Origin: Pedobacter fastidiosus
Lineage (GTDB): Bacteria; Bacteroidota; Bacteroidia; Sphingobacteriales; Sphingobacteriaceae
Length of the DNA stretch: 49,813 bases
Direction of reading: 5' to 3'
Assembly: GCF_014306625.1 (NCBI RefSeq)
Contig: NZ_JACRYL010000013.1
Span: forward strand, 19,183-68,995
The notes below the pieces were generated by a model. It was not told where the DNA came from and ran no database searches. It worked only from the letters and a program-made list of their open reading frames with translations. The position numbers and the translations under genes were made by a program. This document shows positions 15,681 to 25,313 of this stretch, piece after piece. Positions within the stretch are counted from its first letter, which is position 1. Each line of letters starts with the position of its first letter.

Positions 15681-17327
15681 ATGGTTACGAGAATTTTAAA
15701 AATCCATCCCAATGATAATGTGCTGGTTGCCCTTCAAAATTTGGCAAAAGGCGAAACCGTTATTCATGATGGACACGAATATAATTTAACGGATGATATC
15801 AACGCAAAGCATAAATTTTTTATGCAGGATATGAACGTTGGAGACCCGATTATGATGTATGGTGTTTTGGTTGGAAAGGCTCAGCATTTCATTCCAAAAG
15901 GCGGATTAATGGATACTGAAAACACCAAACATGCTTCCGATCCTTTTGAGTTTAGACCGTATCACTACGAGTGGCATGCGCCAGATGTTTCTAAATTTGA
16001 AGGCAGAACTTTTAATGGTTATATCCGCAGCGATGGCAGAGTTGGAACGGCTAATTATTGGTTGTTTATCCCGACTGTTTTCTGCGAGAATAGAAATTTA
16101 GATGTAATCCGCGAGGCCTTGCACAACGAATTGGGTTATGCCGTAACCGATAAATACAAATCTTATGCGCACCATTTAGTGGAGGCTTATAAAAATGGCG
16201 AAATTTTAGAAGAAGCTGATCCTAGTTCTATAGGCCTGGCTAATCCCGTTGCTAACCGTGTTTTTAAAAATGTTGATGGCATTAAGTTTCTAAATCATCA
16301 AGGCGGTTGCGGTGGCACTCGTCAGGATGCTGCAGTTTTAAGCAAACTTTTAGCGGCTTATGCAGATCATCCAAACGTAGCCGGAGTAACCGTTTTAAGC
16401 TTAGGTTGCCAAAACTTACAGGTACAGGATTTTATGGATGATTTGAAACACCGTAGTCCGAATTTTGATAAACCTTTATTTGTTTTCGAGCAACAGCAAT
16501 CGCAAAGCGAAGAGCAATTGGTTAAAGAAGCAATCAGAAAAACTTTTATCGGCTTAACTGAAATTAACAAAACAGAACGTCAACCAGCACCCATAAGTAA
16601 ACTTGTTTTAGGCGTGAAATGTGGTGGAAGCGATGGCTTTAGTGGCATCAGCGCAAACCCTGCGGTTGGTTATACTTCAGATTTATTAGTGGCTTTGGGC
16701 GGAACGGTTTTATTGGCCGAATTCCCCGAACTTTGTGGCGCAGAACAACAATTGATTGACCGTACCAAAGACGAAACGGCCGCTCGAAAATTTATTCAGT
16801 TAATGACGGCCTATAACCAATCTGCAGAAAATGTGGGTTCTGGATTTTTCATGAATCCATCTCCGGGAAACATTAAGGATGGATTAATTACCGATGCGAT
16901 TAAAAGTACAGGCGCAGCTAAAAAAGGCGGAACATCGCCAGTTGAAGATGTTTTGGATTATACTGAACCGGTAACTAAAGCAGGTTTAAACTTAGTTTGT
17001 ACCCCCGGAAACGATGTGGAAGCAACTACAGGGAAAGCCGCATCTGGAGCAACCTTAATTCTGTTTACAACGGGTTTGGGCACACCTACCGGAAATCCGG
17101 TTTGTCCAACTATTAAAGTTTCTACAAATAATGCGCTTACAAAACGCATGAGCGATATTATCGATATTAACTGTGGGCCAGTAATAGAAGGCGAAAAAAC
17201 CATCGAACAAATGGGCGAAGACATTTTGGAATATTGTATCAAAGCAGCTAGTGGCGAAGTAATTCCGAAAGCAGTTTTGCTTAATCAAGATGATTTTATT
17301 CCTTGGAAACGCGGCGTGAGTTTGTAG
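15681..17327 (+). CDS. uxaA: Altronate dehydratase
   Basis: This 548-residue cytoplasmic iron-dependent dehydratase converts D-altronate to 2-keto-3-deoxygluconate (KDG). An N-terminal SAF-like domain (~1-95: LKIHPNDNVLVALQNLAKGE) is followed by the UxaA/GarD catalytic domain with Cys-rich motifs HQGGCGGTRQD (~210), SLGCQNLQ, GVKCGGSDGFSG and ELCGAEQQL. Both domains are fused as in E. coli UxaA. It is coupled to uxaB with a 1-base gap. The 209-bp gap after it holds repeat debris only. Confidence 0.96.
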   Translation: MVTRILKIHPNDNVLVALQNLAKGETVIHDGHEYNLTDDINAKHKFFMQDMNVGDPIMMYGVLVGKAQHFIPKGGLMDTENTKHASDPFEFRPYHYEWHAPDVSKFEGRTFNGYIRSDGRVGTANYWLFIPTVFCENRNLDVIREALHNELGYAVTDKYKSYAHHLVEAYKNGEILEEADPSSIGLANPVANRVFKNVDGIKFLNHQGGCGGTRQDAAVLSKLLAAYADHPNVAGVTVLSLGCQNLQVQDFMDDLKHRSPNFDKPLFVFEQQQSQSEEQLVKEAIRKTFIGLTEINKTERQPAPISKLVLGVKCGGSDGFSGISANPAVGYTSDLLVALGGTVLLAEFPELCGAEQQLIDRTKDETAARKFIQLMTAYNQSAENVGSGFFMNPSPGNIKDGLITDAIKSTGAAKKGGTSPVEDVLDYTEPVTKAGLNLVCTPGNDVEATTGKAASGATLILFTTGLGTPTGNPVCPTIKVSTNNALTKRMSDIIDINCGPVIEGEKTIEQMGEDILEYCIKAASGEVIPKAVLLNQDDFIPWKRGVSL

Positions 17328-17348
17328 TCTTGAGTCTAGGCACTAAAC

Positions 17349-17380
17349 CGTCATTGCGAGGCACGGAGCAATCTCATTCG
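17349..17380 (+). repeat. GTCATTGCGA-family repeat, half copy C
   Basis: CGTCATTGCGAGGCACGGAG then CAATCTCATTCG matches the arms of the palindromes at 2859 and 4452-4531, but no opposing arm was found nearby. It lies in the 209-bp gap between uxaA and uxaC, with no coding potential. Confidence 0.65.
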
Positions 17381-17536
17381 TAAAGTAACCTAAGCCCAAA
17401 GGTTGGTTGCGCACCAACCATAAAATAATAAATCCGTGGTCTGTGTCCTCACAAACCACAATTAAAAATATGATATAAAAGATAGGTGTTTTGAAAAATC
17501 TAAAATCTCCTATCTAATGTCTCAAATCTCATTCAA

Positions 17537-18937
17537 ATGAAACCTTTTTTAGACGAAAATTTTCTTTTGCAAAACAAAACAGCTGAAAAGCTTTATCACA
17601 ATTTTGCAAAATCATTGCCGATTATCGATTACCATAATCACTTAATCCCAGAGCAAATTGCGAACAATACGCAATTCTCAAATATCAGTCAAGTTTGGCT
17701 AGCAGGCGACCATTACAAATGGAGAGCCATGCGGGCCAACGGTGTTGATGAAAAATACATTACCGGTGTGGCATCAGATTACGAAAAGTTTGAAAAATGG
17801 GCTGAAACCGTTCCCTATACTTTACGCAATCCTTTATACCATTGGACACATTTAGAACTGCAACGTTATTTTGGAATTACTGATTTGCTTTCTGGTAAAA
17901 CAGCCCAAAAAATTTACGATGATTGTTCTGCCAAATTGCAAACTCCAGAATATTCTGTTCGTGGTTTATTAGCGAAAATGAATGTTGAGGCTGTTTGTAC
18001 TACCGATGATCCTTTGGATAGTTTAAACTTTCATCAGCAATTGGTTAGAGAAGGTGCAAACTTAAAAATGTTACCAGCTTTCCGCCCTGATAAGGCAATG
18101 AATAGTGATGATGTTGAAGGCTTAAATGAATATATCGATAAATTGGAATCGGTGGTTAATAAAACCATTAGCAGTTTTCAGGATTATATTGATGCTTTAA
18201 AAAGTCGCCATGATTACTTTGCAGATCATGGCTGTTCGGTTTCAGATCATGGTTTAGAGCAGATTTATGCTGAAGATTATACAGAAATTGAAATCAAATC
18301 GATCTTCGATAAAATTCGTGGTAAACAAGAAATCAGCTATCAGGAAAACCTAAAATTTAAATCGGCAATGCTGGTTTATTTTGCAGAATTGGATCATGAA
18401 AAAGGTTGGGTTCAACAATATCATTTAGGTGCTTTGCGCAATAATAACGCAAGAATGCTCAGCAAATTGGGCCCAGATACTGGTTGGGATTCTATCGGAG
18501 ATTTTAGTCAAGCAAGAATGCTTTCTAAATTTTTAAACCGCTTAGATACGCAGGATAAATTGGCGAAAACGATTATCTATAATCTTAACCCAGCAGATAA
18601 CGAACTTATTGCAACGATGATTGGAAATTTCAATGATGGATCAATTGCAGGTAAAGTTCAATTTGGTTCGGCTTGGTGGTTTTTAGATCAGAAAGATGGC
18701 ATGATTAAACAACTTAATGCACTTTCCAATATGGGGCTTTTAAGTCGCATGGTTGGGATGCTTACAGATTCTCGTAGTTTCCTTTCTTTTCCTCGTCACG
18801 AATACTTCAGAAGAATTGTTTGTAACCTATTTGGAGAGGATATTGAGAACGGAGAATTGCCAAACGACTTAGAGTGGGTTGGCAAAATTGTGCAGGATAT
18901 TTCGTATTTTAACGCAAAAAATTACTTTAAATTTTAA
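17537..18937 (+). CDS. uxaC: Uronate isomerase (glucuronate/galacturonate isomerase)
   Basis: This 466-residue amidohydrolase-superfamily isomerase converts D-galacturonate to D-tagaturonate, and glucuronate to fructuronate. The hallmark IDYHNHLIPEQI near residue 30 gives the metal-binding His-x-His, and the C-terminal SFPRHEYFRRIVCNLFGE is characteristic of the family. The length is standard (~465-470). It is the first step of the intracellular pathway whose later steps flank it. A 209-bp gap from uxaA suggests a possible internal promoter. Confidence 0.96.
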   Translation: MKPFLDENFLLQNKTAEKLYHNFAKSLPIIDYHNHLIPEQIANNTQFSNISQVWLAGDHYKWRAMRANGVDEKYITGVASDYEKFEKWAETVPYTLRNPLYHWTHLELQRYFGITDLLSGKTAQKIYDDCSAKLQTPEYSVRGLLAKMNVEAVCTTDDPLDSLNFHQQLVREGANLKMLPAFRPDKAMNSDDVEGLNEYIDKLESVVNKTISSFQDYIDALKSRHDYFADHGCSVSDHGLEQIYAEDYTEIEIKSIFDKIRGKQEISYQENLKFKSAMLVYFAELDHEKGWVQQYHLGALRNNNARMLSKLGPDTGWDSIGDFSQARMLSKFLNRLDTQDKLAKTIIYNLNPADNELIATMIGNFNDGSIAGKVQFGSAWWFLDQKDGMIKQLNALSNMGLLSRMVGMLTDSRSFLSFPRHEYFRRIVCNLFGEDIENGELPNDLEWVGKIVQDISYFNAKNYFKF

Positions 18938-19051
18938 CCAAAATCAGGCTTTTTGAGTGGAATTCGTTTGAATCAAATCATTTCAATCGTTTTCCTTTCT
19001 TTTTCATACCGTTGAAGAAAACAGCATGAAATACGCCGATTAAACATAAAA

Positions 19052-20101
19052 ATGAGCGACCAAATATTAGCTTCATCAAAAAAAGGAGAAAAAGTTTTAA
19101 GCTTTGGCGAAATACTTTTACGCATTTGCCCCGATATGGATGGCCAGTGGTTAAAAGAAAATAAATTACCCTTTTACGTTGGCGGTGCAGAGCTTAATGT
19201 GGCAACTGCATTAGCCCTTTGGAATGTACCTTCAGCTTACTTATCGGCTGTGCCAAAAAATTCGGTAACAGAAGAAATTATAGAGTATCTCGATAGCAAA
19301 AATATAGATACATCGCCTATGGTTTACCACGGCGAGCGTTTGGGTTTATATTATTTGCCCAAAGGAAAAGATTTAAAAAATGCAGGCGTAATTTACGATC
19401 GGGCAAATTCTGCTTATGCTCAATTAGAGGTTGGCCAAATTAATTGGGATGAAGTTTTTGAAGGCATAACCTGGTTCCATTTCAGCGCAATTTGCCCAGC
19501 GATTAATCAGGCTGTTGCTGATGTTTGTTTGGAAGCTTTGAAAGTAGCAAGCTCAAAAAACATCACCATTTCCTTAGATTTAAACTACCGGGCTAAACTT
19601 TGGAAATATGGTAAAGAACCTATTAATATTCTCCCAGAATTAGCCAAATATTGCACCTTAATTATGGGTAATGTTTGGGCGGCAAACAAAATGCTAGGTA
19701 CAGCGCTTCACGAAGATTTAACACCAACTGAAGGTTATGCAAAGGAAACGTTACTGCAACAAGCAACGGATACATCCAAAGAAATATTAAGTTTGTTTTC
19801 GGCATGTAAGGCAGTTGCAAATACCTTCCGATTTGATAATGGAAAAGGAATTAAATATTATACAGCCCTTTACGCCAATAATGAACTAACTGTTTCTGAA
19901 GAGTATGTTTCAGAAGAAATTTTAGATAAAGTTGGAAGTGGCGATTGTTTTATGGCGGGATTAATTTATGGTTTTTACAATCATTTATCTGTTAAAGAAA
20001 CCCTAAACTTTGCTACTGCAGCAGCCTACGATAAATTATACATTCCAAGCGATGCCACAACCAGTACTGTGGCCGATATAGAAAAAAGAATAATAAGATG
20101 A
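19052..20101 (+). CDS. kdgK: 2-keto-3-deoxygluconate kinase (PfkB-family sugar kinase)
   Basis: This 349-residue PfkB/ribokinase-type kinase phosphorylates KDG to KDPG. Motifs are LSFGEILLRICPD at the N-terminus, PFYVGGAELNVATALALW (substrate lid), ISLDLNYRAKLWK and DKVGSGDCFMAGLIYGFY (catalytic Asp and anion hole) near residue 300. The stop overlaps the start of eda by 4 bases (ATGA, 20098-20101), so the two are translationally coupled. The context fixes the substrate better than the sequence does. Confidence 0.92.
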   Translation: MSDQILASSKKGEKVLSFGEILLRICPDMDGQWLKENKLPFYVGGAELNVATALALWNVPSAYLSAVPKNSVTEEIIEYLDSKNIDTSPMVYHGERLGLYYLPKGKDLKNAGVIYDRANSAYAQLEVGQINWDEVFEGITWFHFSAICPAINQAVADVCLEALKVASSKNITISLDLNYRAKLWKYGKEPINILPELAKYCTLIMGNVWAANKMLGTALHEDLTPTEGYAKETLLQQATDTSKEILSLFSACKAVANTFRFDNGKGIKYYTALYANNELTVSEEYVSEEILDKVGSGDCFMAGLIYGFYNHLSVKETLNFATAAAYDKLYIPSDATTSTVADIEKRIIR

Positions 20102-20760
20102 TCAGCAACAAGCATAAAATTTTAGATGCCATTTTAGAGCAAGGCATGCTACCTCTTTTTTATCAGGATAGCGAAGCCGGAAGTGTAGAGATTCTCCGCA
20201 CTTTATATAAAGCAGGCGTTCGCGTTTTTGAATATACAAACCGTGGAAAATCGGCTTTGCCAAACTTTAAAAAACTGAAGGAAATTCGCGATGCTGAAAT
20301 GCCTGATCTTTACTTAGGAATTGGCACCATTAAAACACCTGCAGATGCGCATGCTTTTATTGATGCCGGAACAGATTTTATAGTCGCTCCAATTGTGAAT
20401 CCTGCAGTTGCAGAAATTGCCAACAAAATTGGTATGCTTTGGATTCCTGGATGTATGACGCCGACAGAAATTAGTGTTGCGCAAGAACACAAAGCCATGC
20501 TGATTAAGATTTTCCCAGCCAATATTTTAGGCCCTGAGTTTATATCATCCATAAAAGATTTATTTGCCGGTCAATTATTTATGCCAACAGGCGGAGTAGA
20601 AATTGATGCCGATAATTTGAAAACTTGGTTTAAGGCTGGCGTTTGTGCAGTTGGTATGGGCAGTAAACTGATTAGTAAAGACGTTATGAGCAAAGGTTTG
20701 TACGAAGAGTTATCCGAAAACACAAAATTAGCGCTTGATTTAATTAAGCAGAATAAATAA
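20098..20760 (+). CDS. eda: KDPG aldolase (2-dehydro-3-deoxy-phosphogluconate aldolase)
   Basis: This is a 220-residue class I aldolase that splits KDPG to pyruvate and glyceraldehyde-3-phosphate. Motifs are the catalytic Glu region EYTNRGK, LGIGTIKTP, IPGCMTPTEI and MLIKIFPANILGPEF with the Schiff-base Lys; PTGGVEI follows. The length is as expected (~210-220). Its ATG overlaps the kdgK stop. The transporter gene follows after 20 bases. Confidence 0.94.
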   Translation: MISNKHKILDAILEQGMLPLFYQDSEAGSVEILRTLYKAGVRVFEYTNRGKSALPNFKKLKEIRDAEMPDLYLGIGTIKTPADAHAFIDAGTDFIVAPIVNPAVAEIANKIGMLWIPGCMTPTEISVAQEHKAMLIKIFPANILGPEFISSIKDLFAGQLFMPTGGVEIDADNLKTWFKAGVCAVGMGSKLISKDVMSKGLYEELSENTKLALDLIKQNK

Positions 20761-20780
20761 ACCACACACAACCTAACCAA

Positions 20781-22220
20781 ATGATCCAAACCAAAACAAG
20801 CAAATACAGATGGACGATATGTGCACTTCTATTTTTTGCTACCACCATAAACTATCTTGATAGGCAAGTTCTTTCTCTAACCTGGAAAGATTTTATTGCA
20901 CCAGAATTTCATTGGACGAATAACGACTACGGAAACATAACAGCTTTATTCTCAATTTTTTATGCAATATCGATGCTTTTTGCTGGTCGGTTGGTTGATA
21001 AACTCGATACTAAAAAAGGCTTTCTTTGGGCAATTGGCGTTTGGTCTTTTGGTGCTTGTTTACATGCATTTTGTGGCATCGCGACAGCAGGCATATTAAA
21101 CGGCCATTGGTTGGTAGGTTTTGAAGGCGCAAAAGATTCTATAGAATTAGCAAGCAATACAGGAACAGTTATTACGGTAAGCGTTACCTTGTTTATTTTT
21201 GCAAGATTTGTTTTAGCCGTTGGTGAAGCTGGAAATTTCCCTGCAGCAATAAAAGCAACAGCAGAATATTTTCCTAAAAAAGATAGAGCATTTGCTACCA
21301 GTATTTTTAACGCTGGCGCAACAGTCGGCGCATTAGCTGCACCAATTACAGTTCCATTTATTGCGAAGGCTTATGGCTGGGAAATGGCTTTTCTTATTAT
21401 CGGTGCCTTAGGTTTTGTATGGATGGGCTTTTGGGTTTTTGTATATAAAAAACCAGAATTACATCCAAAAGTTAATGCTGAAGAATTGGCTTACATTCAA
21501 CAGGATATAATTGCGGATAGAAAACTTGCTGATTATGTGGAAGAAACTACAGATAAAGTTTCTTTTATCGATTGCTTTAAATACAAACAAACATGGGCGT
21601 TTGCTTTCGGGAAATTTATGACGGATGGAGTTTGGTGGTTCTTTCTATTCTGGACACCCGCTTATTTAAGTTCTGTTTATAAAATGGATTCTACGCAAAG
21701 TGCATTTCCATTGTTTGTACTTTATATGATTACCTTACTTTCCATTATTGGTGGCTGGTTACCTACTTATTTTGTAGAGAAAAAGGGTATGAATCCCTAT
21801 GAAGGCAGAATGAGAGCGATGTTAATTTTTGCGTTTTTCCCACTCCTTGCTTTACTGGCGCAACCGTTAGGGCATATTACCTATTGGATTCCCGTTATAA
21901 TTATCGGTATCGCTGGTGCAGCGCATCAGGCTTGGTCTGCAAATATTTTCTCTACCGTTGGCGATATGTTTCCTAAAAAAGCGATTGCAACCATTACAGG
22001 TATTGGCGGAATGGCAGGCGGTATAGGGTCTTTTTTCATTAATAAAGGATCGGGTTTATTATTCGATTATACAGGTGAAAATCAAATCGTATTTATGGGT
22101 TTTAAAGGCGAAGAAGCCGGATATTTCATCGTATTTTCTTTATGTGCTGTTTGCTATTTAATCGGCTGGACAGTAATGAAAACCCTTGTTCCAAAATATA
22201 AGGTTATAGAACTAAAATAA
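20781..22220 (+). CDS. exuT: MFS hexuronate transporter
   Basis: This 479-residue inner-membrane symporter has about 12 hydrophobic segments. The first contains the ACS-family signature ATTINYLDRQVLSL, shared with ExuT and GudP; the LFAGRLVDKLDTKKG loop and EAGNFPAAIKATAEYFPKKD are family typical. It probably imports galacturonate or glucuronate by proton symport. It closes the kdgK-eda unit. A hairpin-forming repeat follows the gene. Confidence 0.9.
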   Translation: MIQTKTSKYRWTICALLFFATTINYLDRQVLSLTWKDFIAPEFHWTNNDYGNITALFSIFYAISMLFAGRLVDKLDTKKGFLWAIGVWSFGACLHAFCGIATAGILNGHWLVGFEGAKDSIELASNTGTVITVSVTLFIFARFVLAVGEAGNFPAAIKATAEYFPKKDRAFATSIFNAGATVGALAAPITVPFIAKAYGWEMAFLIIGALGFVWMGFWVFVYKKPELHPKVNAEELAYIQQDIIADRKLADYVEETTDKVSFIDCFKYKQTWAFAFGKFMTDGVWWFFLFWTPAYLSSVYKMDSTQSAFPLFVLYMITLLSIIGGWLPTYFVEKKGMNPYEGRMRAMLIFAFFPLLALLAQPLGHITYWIPVIIIGIAGAAHQAWSANIFSTVGDMFPKKAIATITGIGGMAGGIGSFFINKGSGLLFDYTGENQIVFMGFKGEEAGYFIVFSLCAVCYLIGWTVMKTLVPKYKVIELK

Positions 22221-22254
22221 TTAAGTAAAATCAGGCTGGGTCATAAACGTAAAT

Positions 22255-22323
22255 TGTCATCTTGAGCTTATCGAAGGATTAATAAAAATGCTTTTAAGGC
22301 ATCTCCAAAGGCTCAATGTGACA
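22255..22323. repeat. Intergenic inverted repeat downstream of exuT
   Basis: TGTCATCTTGAGC (22255-22267) pairs imperfectly with GCTCAATGTGACA (22311-22323), with an inner ATGCTTTTAAGGCAT. The sequence resembles a second family of Pedobacter-type intergenic repeats (GTCATCTTGAGC...). The rest of the 229-bp gap before gapN shows no gene. Confidence 0.6.
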
Positions 22324-22449
22324 AAAATCTACAGAAAAATTGATTTATGATACAGCTTCATTTTCTTCTTCTAAAAGAAGAGCAATATTAATCTATACTA
22401 AAACTATAGGTTTAGAGAATTAAATTAAACCCTAACAAACAAACCAAAA

Positions 22450-24075
22450 TTGAGCACAACTTTAAACCTCGAAAGTATTTTCGTTGAAGAAAGCCAGATT
22501 CCAGATGAATTTAGGCTCAAAGAAGAAATCAATCAGAGAGAGTTTCTTTCCAACGGAGAAATGAAACCATGGAACGGGCCTTTTAATGAGGTTTTTTCTC
22601 CTGTATGTATAAAGACTGCTGATGGCTTAAAACGAAAACGGATCGGTAGTTTTCCGGTTTGTACAGAAAAGGAATCTACTGAAGCTCTGGATGCAGCAGT
22701 TGCCGCTTACGATAATGGTCGTGGGCAATGGCCTACCATGAGCGTTGCAGATCGCATTTCTTGCGTAGAAAACTTTACCCATAAAATGATTGAGCAAAAG
22801 GAAATTGTTGCAAAATTAATTATGTGGGAAATCGGTAAATCTTATGCCGATTCTGTAAAGGAATTTGATCGTACCGTGGAATACATTTACGCAACGATTG
22901 ATGCGTTAAAAGATATCGACAGGCAATCTTCTCGTTTTGAAATTGAGCAAGGAATTGTGGCTCAGGTTCGTCGTTCTCCACTTGGAGTTGTACTTTGTAT
23001 GGGTCCGTTTAATTATCCGTTAAACGAAACATTTACCACGCTGATTCCCGCTTTGATTATGGGCAATACGCTTTTATTCAAACCACCAAAACACGGAACG
23101 TTATTGCATTATCCATTGCTTGAAGCTTTCCGTTCTAGTTTTCCTAAAGGTGTTGTAAATACAATTTACGGCCGTGGAAATATAATCGTTCCAGGATTGA
23201 TGAAATCTGGCAAAATCAATGTATTAACGCTGATCGGATCGAGCAAGGTTGCCAACGAACTTAAAAAATTACATCCAAAAGTTAACCGCTTGAGGGCAAT
23301 TTTAGGTTTAGATGCTAAAAATGCAGCTATTATTACCAAAGATGCTGATTTAGATTTAGCGGTTTCTGAAACTGTTTTAGGATCGCTTTCCTTTAATGGG
23401 CAACGTTGTACTGCGATTAAAATCGTTTACGTTCACCGTAGTTTATCTCAAGAATTTTTAAAACGATTATCTGCCGAAGTTGAAAAACTAAAATTTGGGA
23501 TGCCGTGGGAAAAAGGTGTAAACTTAACCCCGCTTCCAGAACTTAATAAACCAGAATATTTAAAAGAGTGTATTGATGATGCGGTAAGTCATGGCGCAAA
23601 AGTGGTTAATAAAAATGGCGGACAAACTTTAGAAACTTTTGTTTATCCTGCAATTGTTTACCCTGTTACGAGCAACATGAAATTGTACCGCGAAGAACAA
23701 TTTGGCCCAGTAATTCCTGTTGTTCCTTTTGATGATTTGGAAGAACCAATCGAATATTTAATCGGTTCACCACATGGACAACAAGTTAGTATTTTCAGTA
23801 ATAATGCTGCTGTAATTTCTTCCCTAATTGATCCTTTGGTTAATCAGGTAAGTCGTGTAAACATTAACTGCCAGTGCCAACGCGGTCCGGATGTTTTTCC
23901 TTTTACTGGCCGTAAAGATAGTGCTGAAGGCACACTTTCTGTTGTAGATGCATTACGATCCTTCTCCATAAGATCTTTGGTTGCAACGAAACTTACTGAT
24001 AACAACAAGAAATTACTAAATGAAATTGTAAGCGATAATGATTCGAACTTTTTAAGTACGAAGTATATTTTTTAA
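22450..24075 (+). CDS. gapN: NADP-dependent non-phosphorylating glyceraldehyde-3-phosphate dehydrogenase
   Basis: This is a 541-residue aldehyde dehydrogenase that oxidises glyceraldehyde-3-phosphate directly to 3-phosphoglycerate with NADP. Motifs are the Rossmann entry MGPFNYPLNETF, LLFKPPKHG, the Glu region LRAILGLDAKNAAI and the catalytic Cys in SFNGQRCTAIKIV. A C-terminal CQCQRGPDVFPFTGRKDS is GapN-like. The start appears to be TTG 22450, because an in-frame stop lies 24 bases upstream and the first ATG (22561) would remove ~37 conserved-looking residues. It follows the Entner-Doudoroff genes and makes biochemical sense with eda. Confidence 0.9.
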   Translation: MSTTLNLESIFVEESQIPDEFRLKEEINQREFLSNGEMKPWNGPFNEVFSPVCIKTADGLKRKRIGSFPVCTEKESTEALDAAVAAYDNGRGQWPTMSVADRISCVENFTHKMIEQKEIVAKLIMWEIGKSYADSVKEFDRTVEYIYATIDALKDIDRQSSRFEIEQGIVAQVRRSPLGVVLCMGPFNYPLNETFTTLIPALIMGNTLLFKPPKHGTLLHYPLLEAFRSSFPKGVVNTIYGRGNIIVPGLMKSGKINVLTLIGSSKVANELKKLHPKVNRLRAILGLDAKNAAIITKDADLDLAVSETVLGSLSFNGQRCTAIKIVYVHRSLSQEFLKRLSAEVEKLKFGMPWEKGVNLTPLPELNKPEYLKECIDDAVSHGAKVVNKNGGQTLETFVYPAIVYPVTSNMKLYREEQFGPVIPVVPFDDLEEPIEYLIGSPHGQQVSIFSNNAAVISSLIDPLVNQVSRVNINCQCQRGPDVFPFTGRKDSAEGTLSVVDALRSFSIRSLVATKLTDNNKKLLNEIVSDNDSNFLSTKYIF

Positions 24076-24086
24076 AATTTTCAACT

Positions 24087-24121
24087 CACTAGTCGTAGCG
24101 TTTCGCTACGACTAGTGTTTT
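24087..24121 (+). terminator. Strong rho-independent terminator after gapN
   Basis: A perfect 14-bp stem, CACTAGTCGTAGCG (24087-24100) and CGCTACGACTAGTG (24104-24117), has a 3-base loop followed by TTTT. It ends the plus-strand galacturonate block. Confidence 0.85.
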
Positions 24122-24270
24122 ATCACAGAAAAATAGAATAAAATTCGTCTTTCAAAAAGAGCCGTTCGCGATTGAGAAAAAGATTTGATAAGTTACTAGC
24201 CACAACATTCATTACAACTAAAATTTTGCCACGGAAACACTGATACACGGAAGTTTTTTATAAAAAAACT

Positions 24271-25311
24271 TCAATTAACTGGATTCCAATTATCCAATCC
24301 TTTTAAAACATTCTGAACAGTATAACTTTTAACTTCTTGTGCGGTTAGTTGTTTTGACCAAGAAACACGAGTCTTTGCAGAAGCCCCCAACCCTTTGCTT
24401 TTGTACTCTGCGTAATAAGCTGTTTTTTCTTTATCAGGAAACATTGCATCGCCTTTCCACGGATTCCAACCTTCAGCAACTATATGCTTTCCGAGCTCAC
24501 AATTAATAAAAACGGTTTTGGCAAAAGGTCGCCACGGCCTGCCGAGGTAAACTTTATTAATTGCGCTATCTGCAATCAATTTACAATCAAAAAACACTAA
24601 ACCATATTTTTGTCGTGGAGATGTTGCAGCTGCGGTTACATAAGAATTGCTTAAACTTTTGATCGTACAATGCTGAAATACCATGGTCGATTTTCCAAAA
24701 ATAAAATCTGTAGTTCCTTCAATATTACAACCGATATAAATTTGTCTGCTACTTTCTGTAGCGCCGTATAAGGTATCTTGATGACCTAAAATATTGCAGT
24801 TTTGCGCCACAAACCGATCACCTTCTACATGGAGTGCAACCGCTTGACCAACTGCTCCAGCATCGTTTACAATTGTTAAATTTTCAAGGGTAATATCATC
24901 TGCTTCAACCAAAAATGTGTAAGAAGTGTAGGTGGAAAATTTGTCCTTGCCGAAGGCATCTTTTCCTAATGGATTTACTTTGCCGGAGAAATCTCCAAAA
25001 GTTATAATTGTATTTTCTTTTCTTTCGCCGATTAACTTGATCTTCGTTTTCCAAGAAGGAATGATAAGTTTTTCTCTGTAAGTTCCTTTTTTGATTAAAA
25101 TTTTAACTTCTTTCTCCCCTAAATCTCGTATTGAATTTACAGCTTCCTGAATGGTTTTATAATTCCCAGATCCATCTTGCGAAACGGTGATTTCTTGAGG
25201 ATAAGTTGGAGACTGTGCCTCACAATTATGGTGAAATAAAGCCAATAATAATGCGAATGAAAAAGCAATAAGATTTGTTTTTCTATTGAAGTTTTTTAAC
25301 GCAAATTTCAT
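24271..25311 (-). CDS. Pectinesterase (CE8), copy 2
   Basis: This is a 346-residue secreted pectin methylesterase. The N-terminus has a basic, hydrophobic signal (NRKTNLIAFSFALLLALFHH, cleavage near CEA). CE8 motifs are TVSQDGSGNYKTIQEAV, GAVGQAVALHVEG, GHQDTLYGA, EGTTDFIFGKS and VYLGRPWRPFAKTVFINCE. It shares all catalytic residues with the copy at 6479, but its C-terminus differs and lacks the duplicated segment. It lies 2 bases downstream of the CE12 gene, forming a deacetylase/demethylase pair. Confidence 0.93.
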   Translation of the reverse strand: MKFALKNFNRKTNLIAFSFALLLALFHHNCEAQSPTYPQEITVSQDGSGNYKTIQEAVNSIRDLGEKEVKILIKKGTYREKLIIPSWKTKIKLIGERKENTIITFGDFSGKVNPLGKDAFGKDKFSTYTSYTFLVEADDITLENLTIVNDAGAVGQAVALHVEGDRFVAQNCNILGHQDTLYGATESSRQIYIGCNIEGTTDFIFGKSTMVFQHCTIKSLSNSYVTAAATSPRQKYGLVFFDCKLIADSAINKVYLGRPWRPFAKTVFINCELGKHIVAEGWNPWKGDAMFPDKEKTAYYAEYKSKGLGASAKTRVSWSKQLTAQEVKSYTVQNVLKGLDNWNPVN

Positions 25312-25313
25312 AC

